Shown: positions 1-7,426 of the stretch, piece by piece | Layout: each line of letters starts with the position of its first letter | How positions within the stretch are numbered: the stretch's first letter is position 1 | From: Isohypsibius dastychi | Taxonomy: Eukaryota; Tardigrada; Eutardigrada; Parachela; Isohypsibiidae | Reading direction: 5' to 3' | DNA: 14,970 nucleotides | Assembly (NCBI GenBank): GCA_034696485.1 | Contig: JAQIWT010000805.1 | Span: forward strand, 1-14,970 | The notes under the pieces: generated by a model | Seen by the model: only the letters and a program-made list of their open reading frames with translations | Databases searched by the model: none | What the model was told of the DNA's origin: nothing | Translations under genes and position numbers: made by a program

Positions 1-556
1 CCCACCCCTCGTTTCACACTTCCCCCCACTTTGGCAGCTGTTTATCCACGGATAAAAAAGCCCTCATCCATGGATAATGCATGGATAAGTTCATGACTAT
101 CCACTGGATGGAATCATGGATTATCCAATCCATCCATTCCCTAGTTGTATATGGTTGCGTGCGTACGATTTAATATGTGCCTTTAATCGCCATATGCTTT
201 TTTATTTTTTATTTTGCGGGCTTTCAGATGATTTTTCTCTTAGTGCACTTGTGGGTTGTGGGTTAAAACTGTCAGTTGAGTCTGGCGTATTGGAAACTCA
301 AAACAAATCAAGACTCGATAAAACTCAACAGTCAAAACTCAACCGCAGTTGAATATGATGCTGCCGGGTGTTGAAAGACAGCGCTCTCCGGTAAGGACTA
401 ACCAATCAAGTAGAACATTTCAATCAGTCAATCAATTCCATTTCACAACATCAGAGAGATCAACATCGTTTTCGATTGATTCTCAGTTTTCTTCTTTCCC
501 GGAAAAAGGGGAACTAGAATTTTACATTCATTGTTCCATACTGCTAGTTGGAAAAG
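1..556. promoter_or_regulatory. Upstream region of the nuclear receptor gene
   Basis: No credible coding exon is seen here. Open frames at 116-352 and 349-663 have no recognisable composition or domain. The stretch holds a cluster of GGATAA/TTATCC motifs (42-126) and three copies of AAACTCAA (294-301, 321-328, 335-342) with an inverted TTGAGT near 275. It is likely 5' flank and 5' UTR of the receptor gene. No TATA box could be assigned with confidence. Confidence 0.5.
42..126. repeat. Cluster of GGATAA/TTATCC short repeats with palindromes
   Basis: TTATCC at 42-47 and GGATAA at 50-55 form an inverted pair with a two-base centre. ATCCATGGAT at 66-75 is a perfect 10-nt palindrome. CATGGATAA occurs twice (69-77 and 80-88) with an 11-nt period. 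TTATCC recurs at 121-126. It may be a degenerate simple repeat or a cluster of factor-binding sites; the sequence cannot separate the two. Confidence 0.6.
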
Positions 557-2491
557 ATGATCAGCGATCAAGATCCGTTCCCGTCAACCCCAAGCCCGGA
601 AGAGCGAGCAAGCAGTTCCACTGCTATATCCACTGGGTTATCGAATTCAAAAATGCGTGGTAAAAGCCATGATAACCAAACATCCTCCAGAATCTGTCGG
701 GTTTGCGGAGATAATGCTCTGAATTTGAATTTCGGTGCCATCAGTTGCGAGTCTTGCAAAGCTTTCTTCAGGAGAAACGCTCTGCGGAAAAAGGCAAGTT
801 TTTTTCGTCGAAAAAAACATCCACAAAAATATGTTGCTGGATTTTGTTTGAAATTAAATAACCAGTTTCAGATCCGCAGAAGAAACTTTATTGTTCTTTT
901 TTCAGGAATTTCGGTGTCCGTTCCAAAATCATTGCAAAATAGACGTGGAGTCTCGCCGATGGTGCCAGCAGTGTCGACTGCGGAAATGCTTGGAGGTCGG
1001 AATGAAAAAGCAATTGATTCAGAAAGTGAAAAGGGAAGCCGAAGAAGACGATGACGACGACCCAAGATCGCCCGAAAATTCCCTAGTCGATTCGAATTCC
1101 GAACAAACTTCTACTTCGCCGTCACTTCCGGTGATCGAAAGAAAATCAACCAGAAAAAAGAGACCCGGTTCTAGGAGCAGTATCATGATTCCTTTGGCTG
1201 ATTCCACTGAGAAAGTAACAGCGACTGCATACGTCGTGGAAGTTTGTTCGCCTTCTTCTGGGGAATCCTCGATATCGTCACTGGATGTTGAGTTCAATTC
1301 GCTGACTGGTCACCTTATTCGGCTCGGGCCATTTGAAAAATCAAAAATCATCGAATTGGTCAAAGCGAATGAAGTCATGGTAAAAATTAATATCGAAGTT
1401 TCGTTTTGGTGATTGGATACAGCTCAGATTTCTTGTTTATAGATGGAGTCGAATGTCCACGAGGAAGGAGCTGCAGGTGAATATTGTTTTTTGGCCTATG
1501 TATGAAAATTTCTAGTAGTATTTATTAATTTGTAAAATCTACAAAAAAAATTAAGCTTGTTCAATATTTGTTTTTAAATTTTATGCTGTTCGGGCTGTCG
1601 ATGAATTAATTTTGTGAAGTTATGATTTTGTGTATGATTTTGTTTCTGAAAGATTGGTTTTCTTTCTTCTTGGGTCTTGTTTTTTTGTTCTTTTATATTA
1701 TGCCATTGTTTTGTAGTGCGTTATCAAGAGCGGCAAAGCCTTATTGATGTGATCAACATGACGGATATCGCTATTCGGCGATTGATCAAAATGGCGAAAA
1801 AGATCGACGGTTTCAAAAATCTCCTCCAAGAAGATCAAATTGCGCTTCTGAAAGGATCATGTTTTGAGATGATGATATTGCGAGCTGTGACGCATTATAA
1901 CCCCGAGAAAGATTGTTGGCAGGGTCCTCAGTCGACAATGATTAAAATCGACGTGCTGAAAGAAGCTCGCGGTAATTCTTTGTATTTCAGAAAATTGAAT
2001 TAATTTGAAAGGCTACTATGTACATTGTACCACAAATTTGAACTGGGACAGTTATTTCCGGCGAGTTTTCGATTGGTTTTGCCGGTTTTTACTGATCATC
2101 TTTTTGTTTCCCAGGAAATTTTTACGAGGAGATCAAGTCGTTCATCGATTCGTTCGCCCAGGAATTACGACAAGACGAGATATTGTTGCTTATTTTGGGT
2201 GCCATTGCCTTATTCCATCCAGCTCGGCCTTCCTTGGTATTTCCGGGGCAAGTGAGAGCGGAACAAGCCTTGTATTATTTTATTTTGCGGAGCTACGTTC
2301 GGGTGAAATATTCCACTTCATCTCTCCAGTACATCGAAGATTTGTTCACGGATATGACAACTAAGGTTGACTTGCTTCACTTGCTGAACGATCGTCATTC
2401 TGGAATGTTTATGGAAGTTAACCCGAAAGAAGTTGAGCCGCTTCTCATCGAAATATTCGACCTCAAGCCAAGCTTAGTATTGAAACCTTGA
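557..2491 (+). CDS. Nuclear hormone receptor, HR96/DAF-12-like (NR1J-type)
   Basis: Likely a ligand-regulated transcription factor acting in the nucleus. Exons: 557-793, 906-1379, 1443-1476, 1717-1971, 2115-2491; phases agree and give 458 residues. The first in-frame ATG is at 557. The DNA-binding domain has zinc finger 1 with C47, C50, C64, C67 and finger 2 with C83, C89, C99, C102. The P-box CESCKA (64-69) is the ESCKA type known from HR96, NHR-8 and DAF-12. A hinge with an acidic run (EEDDDDD) and basic patches follows. The ligand-binding domain carries the helix 3-5 signature (FKNLLQEDQIALLKG) and ends with a canonical AF-2 helix, LLIEIF at 443-448. Intron 1 uses a GC donor and exon 3 is only 34 nt. 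HR96-type receptors bind lipids or xenobiotics in other animals; the ligand here is unknown. No canonical AATAAA was found downstream. Confidence 0.9.
794..905 (+). other. GC-AG intron inside the nuclear receptor DNA-binding domain
   Basis: Exon 1 ends AAG at 793 and the intron begins GCAAGT, the strong donor context typical of GC-AG introns. It ends TTTTTTCAG at 905. Joining 793 to 906 is phase 0 and gives NALRKK-EFRCPF, the expected link between the two zinc fingers. The only nearby GT (798) would break the frame. Confidence 0.85.
1443..1476 (+). other. 34-nt microexon of the nuclear receptor gene
   Basis: The exon is flanked by TTTATAG before 1443 and GTGAAT after 1476. It encodes MESNVHEEGAA plus the first base of a valine codon. 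Phase 0 in and phase 1 out match exons 2 and 4, so it is needed to keep the frame with the acceptor at 1716. It lies at the start of the ligand-binding domain. Confidence 0.7.
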
Positions 2492-2722
2492 TTTTATTGT
2501 TGTGACGATGCGTATTCCGGTTCTTCGTTCAGTGGCTTCTGTGATCATGGTCGCATTTTTTGATTTTTTTAGTTAACTTGAATTTCATTAGTTTTTTAAA
2601 CATCTTGTTTCGAGGTTTAAGGTACCTCTCCCATTCTTCGATCTTACGCATTTTGAGTTCGTTCCGACTCACCAGTCAGTTTCTGCACTGGCAAGTCAGT
2701 GAACAATAAGTTTCAAATTAAG

Positions 2723-2989
2723 ATGATTCTGTTCACAGTGACGGTCATGAGTTGTGATATGTGTTCCTGGAAAGGTCAACCAGATACGTATAAATGCTAT
2801 AATGAGGTAAATGCTGTCTTCGTGCGGAGCAGTTTTTGCTGACAAAGAAAATGTTATTAAGCTCAGGATTGTTTACCCCTCTGTGAAACTAAGGAGGATT
2901 TGCTTCTGCAGCCATGTGGCTTCCGTTGTGGAATTTTTCAACCAAAAATGCAGAGGAACATAGATTTCTGCGTTCCGCTTAGCCAGTAA
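2723..2989 (+). CDS. Small cysteine-rich protein (68 aa), probably secreted
   Basis: Not a family I recognise. Exon 1 is 2723-2806 (28 codons) and ends at AATGAG|GTAAAT. The intron is 60 nt (2807-2866) and ends AAGCTCAG. Exon 2 is 2867-2989 and ends TAA. The join is phase 0. The product has eight cysteines at residues 11, 14, 25, 30, 34, 45, 49 and 63, including CxxC and two CxxxC motifs (DCLPLC and CGFRC). An even cysteine count in so short a chain suggests a disulfide-stabilised extracellular peptide. The N-terminus (MILFTVTVMS) is hydrophobic but short for a signal peptide, so an upstream coding exon may be missing; the frame is open back to a stop near 2650. Only an AATAAT variant (2990-2995) follows the stop. 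It sits between the receptor and DnaJ genes on the same strand. Function unknown. Confidence 0.6.
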
Positions 2990-3513
2990 AATAATCCACC
3001 ACAGTCCAAAGACTTACCCCCGCCCCCCCCCTCGCAAATTTTCTCAGCTCCGCCGCTTCCGCTTGAATCCATTCTGTAATTTCTGTTATTTATTTCTCAA
3101 ATTCTCAGCGATTTCCTTCCTTACTCGAAAAGGATTCTACTGCTGAAAGGCGACCTTTTGCTCGTCACCTCACGGATATGTTGATGCTGGAGTTGTTCTG
3201 AGGGAGCGGTCGAGAACCACCACATCCATCACATTCATGATCAAGCACAAAAGAAAAGGCAAGAATGCGTTTTGCTGGTTTCGGTTTTCTTTTATTACTT
3301 CGTGGTGAACAGTTGTTGCTTTCTAGCATGATTGTGCCGCTGTGCTTCTAGTGTGAATTTATATTGCGAGGAACTTGAATGCCAGCTCCAAAGTGAACGT
3401 TTCTGCATCACCCGCAACTTCTATTGTTCAACATTGCTGCTGTTTTCTGAGATAACAATCTTTTCTCGTCGGTTGAAGAAGAGTGCGTGTACCCGAGATC
3501 TGACCATATTGGA
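2990..3513. promoter_or_regulatory. Gene-poor spacer, 5' flank/UTR of the DnaJ gene
   Basis: No coding exon was found. It contains a C-rich tract (about 3017-3031), pyrimidine-rich runs and scattered AT-rich stretches. An open frame at 3332-3517 lacks an ATG and ends in a TGA overlapping the DnaJ start codon. Probably promoter and 5' UTR. Confidence 0.4.
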
Positions 3514-5161
3514 ATGAAGCTGAGGATAACCGTTCTGATCATCGTGGTTATCTGGTGTACTGAAATATGTTTTGGAGGAGATCCATATGAGAGTTTGGGG
3601 CTTCGAAGGAATGCTGGTTCGGACGAAATAAAGCGGGCATATAAAAGACTCGCTAGAAAATGGTGAGGCTGATTTTGCATTATGTCTTACTATGATTATA
3701 GCATAATAAACGGACATTATCAGGCATCCCGACAGGAATAAAGACGATGGCGCTCAGGCCAAATTCGTTCAGATCTCCGACGCATATCAAGTTCGTTTTT
3801 TATTTCCAGACGTTTTTTCAAGGTTTGCTGACGAGTCAATTTTTAGCTCCTTTCAGATCCGGTTAAGCGGGAGAACTACGACCGTTACGGCAGAGAAGAC
3901 GGTCAACCGGTGCATAATCCTTTTCGCCATTCACGGAGCGGATTCTCAGAGTTTCGTACTGCTGATGGCTCCAGATTCTACTTCCGACAAGAGCACTCCG
4001 GTTTTTACGAAGAACGCCCTTGGAGGAATAGGAATCGATCGGGTGATTTCTTTAGTCAGTTTTGGGATCACATCACTGCGACTCTGCTGGGAATCTTGAA
4101 GGCGGCATACAATGCGGAACCATTTGCATTTTTCAGCTTTGTATTCATCCTTCTTGGTATTCTTGGAATCGGAATGATCCTGCCGAAAGGGCACATTGTT
4201 GAGCCGGTACCATCTACAACCTCGAAAAAGCCGCACGGAGTGCGTGAGATGTGTCCGGAAACTTATAGCGAGCTGCTTCGAGAACAAAAACGCGGATGCC
4301 GAACGATTGTTGTTCTAGTCGATGAAGAAACAAAATCGGATCTGGTCAGAAATTTGACGGAAATCATTCAACCTTATCGAAGGTAATTTACTAGGTATTC
4401 AATTGCACTTTGCTGAGTTTGTGAGAAGTATCCATTTAAATTTTGCTCCGAAAATATTAGTACAGTTACGTAAAATTAAATTGCCGAGAACTAATATCTG
4501 AAAGTGAATGTTTTTCTAACAGAAAGGATGGTTATCCAATGTTCCGAATTTTCTGAATTTTTTTTCCTTTGGTTATATTCAGAAACAACCGAGTGGGATA
4601 TGGGCGAAAACCGACAGATATAATATTCAAATAATCAAACTGAACTTTTGCTGAACAGTTCGGAAAAATCTCCGTTTTTTTCCTAGCGGGTTTCAAATTC
4701 TCTTCTAAATTTTTATGAACTTGGGGTGCTGAACATTCTTCTTTTTTTCTTTCGAAGTTCTGTTTAGTGATTTCCGATTTGTTTGCAGCTACGAAACGCT
4801 CACATTCGCTTATTTAAATCTGGACAAGTATCTCAAGTGGTTCAGTGATCTTCTTGCGTCAAGCGAGCTTAAGAACGGGAACCTGACCGAACCTCAAATT
4901 GGCAGATGCCGTGGAACTGTTCTTGTCCTCAACAATTCCAAGAACATTTTCTCTGTCTTTCATGCGAAAGCTACTAAAGTCAAGAAAGTTTACGAGGGCG
5001 CTGAATTTCTCGGTTATGAGACTGACTCGGAAGAAGAATCAGATTCCAAAACCAGTGGTATCCCAACACTGAGAGGATTATCGGACTGGCTGGAAAGGGG
5101 ATTCGATGGCTATTTTGTTAAAGTGCATGTGGAATCCTGGCCTGATCTGGTTGCCAAATGA
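3514..5161 (+). CDS. Membrane DnaJ (Hsp40) protein, DNAJC16-like, shortened
   Basis: Probable ER co-chaperone that would stimulate an Hsp70 ATPase through its J domain. Exons: 3514-3662, 3724-3790, 3847-4382, 4789-5161, giving 374 residues. An N-terminal hydrophobic segment (about 4-20) looks like a signal peptide. The J domain follows at once (about 23-88) with the catalytic HPD at 51-53, which is split from its tryptophan by intron 1. A hydrophobic membrane segment lies at about 164-184 (FAFFSFVFILLGILGIGMIL). The region after it (CPETYSELL..., GCRTIVVLVDEE) resembles the C-terminal thioredoxin-like part of DNAJC16. Animal DNAJC16 is roughly twice as long, with a lumenal thioredoxin domain between the J domain and the membrane span; here only about 75 residues fill that gap. 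Intron 2 has an unusual donor, GTTCGT. A poly(A) signal lies at 5423-5428. The J domain is certain; the DNAJC16 assignment is from memory. Confidence 0.85.
4383..4788 (+). other. Longest intron of the DnaJ gene (406 nt)
   Basis: Donor GTAATT at 4383 and acceptor TTTGCAG ending at 4788; phase 2 on both sides, restoring a serine codon. It is AT-rich with T tracts. No ORF, small-RNA hairpin or mobile element was seen. Confidence 0.7.
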
Positions 5162-5422
5162 TTTACTGTGATTTGTTGCTGTTGTTGGTTGCTATGTTTT
5201 ATCCTTTTCAGTATTCTGACAATCTCACGACTGGTGTGATGAAGGCGAATTTCATTTGTTCTACGACTGAGTAGACCCACAGCGGTATTGCTGGTTGCAA
5301 CGAAAGCAGAAAGTGGTTTGAGTGACTTTGATTTTATTCCAAAAATGGTCATGTGAAAGTCGGACTTCCGGTTACACCAAAGGACATGGTGAATGCGGAT
5401 AAGCTGAGAATCTTATGAAGAA

Positions 5423-5428
5423 AATAAA
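5423..5428 (+). terminator. Poly(A) signal AATAAA of the DnaJ gene
   Basis: Canonical AATAAA, 262 nt after the DnaJ stop codon and only 24 nt from the opposing signal at 5452-5457. The two convergent transcripts probably overlap at their 3' ends. Confidence 0.6.
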
Positions 5429-5451
5429 AAATCCCGTGTGGCCGTTTATAA

Positions 5452-5457
5452 TTTATT
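5452..5457 (-). terminator. Poly(A) signal overlapping the stop codon of the minus-strand gene
   Basis: On the minus strand the gene ends GAG GAA TAA ATT, so AATAAA spans the last codon and the TAA stop. The 3' UTR would be only about 10-30 nt. Confidence 0.55.
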
Positions 5458-5656
5458 CCTCGTGCTTGATCCGCTTATTATCTCCGGATACTTCAGTATT
5501 GCTTTCCGTCAGCGGTTGACTTTCCTTGTATCCTCCATGAGAAGATGTTCGGGGCCGGATGACTCCGTCGCACATTTTGTGCTGGAAAAGGTTGTCGACG
5601 CCGCTGGGAACTTCTGATATATCATCCTGATTGGGATCTCGTTCATCGTTGTCCAT
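5453..5656 (-). CDS. Small acidic hydrophilic protein (67 aa), function unknown
   Basis: I do not recognise this family. The coding part starts at ATG 5656 and ends with TAA at 5453. It is hydrophilic, opening with an acidic stretch (MDNDERDPNQDD) and closing with a basic-acidic tail (KRIKHEE) that could be nuclear-localising. There is no signal peptide or membrane span. A good acceptor (TTTTTCCAG, ending at 5667) lies 10 nt before the ATG, matched by a GTAAGT donor at 5754-5749, so an 88-nt intron interrupts the leader. The upstream exon is open in the same frame (P-R-P-K then the ATG) back to an ATG at 6041, so a longer N-terminus is possible, perhaps with a further intron ending GTTTCCAG near 5836. 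It is convergent with the DnaJ gene, and its poly(A) signal overlaps the stop codon. Confidence 0.5.
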   Translation of the reverse strand: MDNDERDPNQDDISEVPSGVDNLFQHKMCDGVIRPRTSSHGGYKESQPLTESNTEVSGDNKRIKHEE

Positions 5657-5666
5657 TTTTGGTCTC

Positions 5667-5754
5667 CTGGAAAAACGAAATATTCCGGTCAGACGTCTGT
5701 TTTCACATAAAGTAAAACAGTCTGTTTTAAATGCGTTTGGCTAGAATGACTTAC
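5667..5754 (-). other. 88-nt leader intron of the minus-strand small gene
   Basis: On the minus strand the donor is ACC|GTAAGT and the acceptor TTTTTCCAG|GAGACC. Both are strong consensus sites, supporting transcription of the 5453-5656 frame. Confidence 0.55.
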
Positions 5755-5756
5755 GG

Positions 5757-6101
5757 TATAGGGAATAAGACTATCCGATGTGTTGCGGCAACAGCAGGTT
5801 GAAAAACTCGGAAAACTATTTTTTGCGGTGATCCTGGAAACGAGAAAATCGAGCAATGCACGCTGTAAGTTGCTGCTGAAATTCCGCAAAATGCTGCAAA
5901 ATGTAAATAAACAATGACTGGGGATTTGCCCGTAGTAACATGGTAAGACGCAGTAACTTTCAAAAGGATACCCTCTACTGCCAGATGTCGTGTTACGCAG
6001 AAAGTTAGCAAGATGGTATCGCAAAGTGACCTTTGATCCACTCTGTTTGGATTTGCGATGCTGCGTTATTTAGATTAGCTCAATGAACCAGTTCTTGCAA
6101 A
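5757..6101. promoter_or_regulatory. Divergent spacer between the small minus gene and the beta-trefoil gene
   Basis: It probably holds leader exon(s) of the minus gene and the promoter of the plus gene at 6102. Minus-strand frames here (5689-6024, 5751-6041) lack recognisable composition, although the second joins in frame to the downstream exon. Plus-strand GTAAGT/GTAAGA motifs near 5866 and 5943 have no matching coding exon. Confidence 0.35.
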
Positions 6102-6605
6102 ATGGAGTTATCTGTTCTTATGTTTGCGATGGTGCTTGGATTGAGTGGTTCCCAACAAGATCTTAGAGGATCGTTTACTTTCGAGCAGCCGGGCTCCGGG
6201 AATTGTTTTACATTTGATCTGCCAGGAGATAGTCTGTATTTATCTCGTTGTCGAGATCGACCCCATGGTGGAACGCAGAATTTTACAATCGAAGGAATGT
6301 TGGATGAGGGAAAGGCGCAGTTTTCCATCGGCACGGCGGACCGGAAGTGTCTTTATGGGGATCACAATCAGAACCTTCTGCGCTCCAGTAGTAACTGCGA
6401 TTTAAAAGTCAACCATTTTGTGACCTCTAAAATCGGGAGAGAGAAAGATATTCTGAGCTTGAAAAACTGGCCGAGCAACTTGTGCGTTACAGCCAATCTG
6501 GACGGCACCATAACTTTGGTGGAATGTGATCCTCTCAGTCCTCGGCAGAAATGGCGAATTTGTCGCGACGAAGACGACCAATCCTGTCTCAGATATTACG
6601 AATGA
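6102..6605 (+). CDS. Secreted ricin-type beta-trefoil (lectin-like) protein, single exon
   Basis: Predicted secreted protein of 167 residues with no intron. Residues 1-17 form a signal peptide (MELSVLMFAMVLGLSGS). The mature chain has eight cysteines. Six fall in three pairs, C35-C50, C83-C99 and C128-C142, with spacings of 15, 16 and 14 and a repeat period of about 45-48 residues. Each pair is followed by a QxW-like motif: QNF (59-61), NHF (104-106) and QKW (149-151). This is the three-fold pattern of ricin-B beta-trefoil domains, which often bind sugars. C154 and C162 add a possible fourth disulfide. NFT at 60-62 is an N-glycosylation sequon. There is no catalytic or pore-forming partner domain, so nothing suggests toxicity. 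The degenerate first and second QxW motifs leave sugar binding uncertain. It ends close to a minus-strand gene with which it shares a poly(A) region. Confidence 0.7.
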   Translation: MELSVLMFAMVLGLSGSQQDLRGSFTFEQPGSGNCFTFDLPGDSLYLSRCRDRPHGGTQNFTIEGMLDEGKAQFSIGTADRKCLYGDHNQNLLRSSSNCDLKVNHFVTSKIGREKDILSLKNWPSNLCVTANLDGTITLVECDPLSPRQKWRICRDEDDQSCLRYYE

Positions 6606-6660
6606 AATATCAACATGCATCATAACGAGATTTCCAGGCTCTTATTACCAATATTCCATA

Positions 6661-6669
6661 TTTATTAAA
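6661..6669. terminator. Overlapping bidirectional poly(A) signals
   Basis: TTTATTAAA reads ATTAAA on the plus strand (6664-6669) and AATAAA on the minus strand (6666-6661). They lie 59 nt after the beta-trefoil stop and about 113 nt after the stop of the minus-strand frame at 6779. Confidence 0.55.
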
Positions 6670-6778
6670 GAGTCTTTATGGTTTGGTTTAGCGATTTAGT
6701 AACCAGATCACGATTTTGACCAATATTCGAATACTGAACTGGTGCACAAGTGACTAGTAAACAAGTTGCATTAAAATC

Positions 6779-7282
6779 TCAGAAATCCTCCAATATTCCG
6801 AGTGGAACAAAACCAATGAAAGGAACTTCGGCACAGCGAGTCATCGTCCAAAAATCCCCCCATGCGACATGTCCGGTAGTAACCGGATGCAATGGTAACG
6901 CGGGTAGGCGGAAACCCCCAGCGCGTTTAGTATTGAAGCCCTCAGGGCATTTCAGGCAACGAGCTGCTCGTTGTTCTGATATGTTCTTGCATATTGATAT
7001 TATCGGAATTCGGTATTGTTGGGCTTCAAACTGAAGTTGCGTGATCTTAGACAAAACTTTTCAACAGTCTTTGCCGTTTCAAGAAATTGGATTACACAGG
7101 ATATTTGCGGAACTGACCTTGACTGAAAAGAATACATCGAGGGGTCCAAGCAAAACTCTGGTCAGCGACCTGCAAGCCAAAACTTGGATGCATGCTTCAT
7201 CACCCTGCTGGAAACTTTCCGTGTTGTGCAAATCCTCCCAAGAAGCGGTGTGCGAAAGACGTTGACCCTGATCTGCCTGCAT
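6779..7282 (-). CDS. Tentative two-exon minus-strand gene (138 aa), function unknown
   Basis: I do not recognise the product. Exon 1 runs from ATG 7282 to 7118 (55 codons) and ends GTCAAG|GTCAGT. The 87-nt intron (7117-7031) ends CAACTTCAG. Exon 2 (7030-6779) ends TGA. The join is phase 0 and gives 138 residues. Cysteines occur as CIQVLAC and RCLKCPEG, followed by a proline-rich segment (FRLPALPLHPVTTG). A canonical minus-strand AATAAA lies downstream at 6666-6661. Weak points are a poor pyrimidine tract at the acceptor, no known domain, and competing open frames on the plus strand (6750-7034, 7192-7410), one of which is also cysteine-rich. No clear signal peptide follows the chosen ATG. Confidence 0.35.
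6872..6990. repeat. Cluster of perfect short palindromes in a GC-rich island
   Basis: TCCGGT/ACCGGA arms at 6872-6877 and 6882-6887 enclose a four-base loop. GCCCT-C-AGGGC spans 6938-6948. CAACGAGC-T-GCTCGTTG spans 6957-6973, a perfect 17-nt palindrome. ATATG and CATAT arms flank a six-base loop just after 6973. The DNA around 6860-6965 is visibly richer in GC than its neighbours. Confidence 0.7.
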
Positions 7283-7426
7283 TGACTGTGACTTCGGAAT
7301 CGACGAACCAAAACGGAATCACCTCTCGAATTATTTTGCAGTTTGTGTCAGTTTTGTTTCTCTCCTCAAATTATCCAATAATAGTAGCATTTTGGAATCT
7401 GGATTTTTGACTGTTTGTGTGCTGAG
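7283..7426. promoter_or_regulatory. Short divergent promoter gap
   Basis: This 144-nt gap separates the tentative minus-strand gene from the JmjC gene start at 7427. A candidate acceptor (TTATTTTGCAG, ending near 7341) could mark a leader exon of the JmjC gene. No TATA box is evident. Confidence 0.35.

Noticed and set aside
3011-3035. C-rich tract as a possible G-quadruplex or origin element
   Set aside because: It is a single homopolymer-like run without the spaced repeats expected; a simple low-complexity tract is enough.
3332-3517. Plus-strand frame of 61 codons whose TGA overlaps the DnaJ ATG
   Set aside because: It has no ATG, only an alternative start codon, and no domain. It looks like chance openness in a 5' UTR.
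3946-4287. 113-codon minus-strand frame inside the DnaJ gene
   Set aside because: Shadow of DnaJ exon 3, whose plus-strand frame has clear domain evidence.
5110-5352. Minus-strand frame with a glutamine run at the 3' end of the DnaJ gene
   Set aside because: It overlaps the conserved DnaJ C-terminus and its 3' UTR. The glutamine run comes from a GTTGCTGTTGTTG tract on the other strand.
6871-6930. Possible tRNA gene in the GC-rich island
   Set aside because: No T-loop GTTCRANNC motif, no cloverleaf and no acceptor-stem pairing could be found around the hairpin.
6750-7034. 94-codon plus-strand frame opposite the tentative minus-strand gene
   Set aside because: It starts at a non-ATG or internal codon, has no splice continuation, and lacks a downstream plus-strand poly(A) signal. 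It is kept only as the competing hypothesis.
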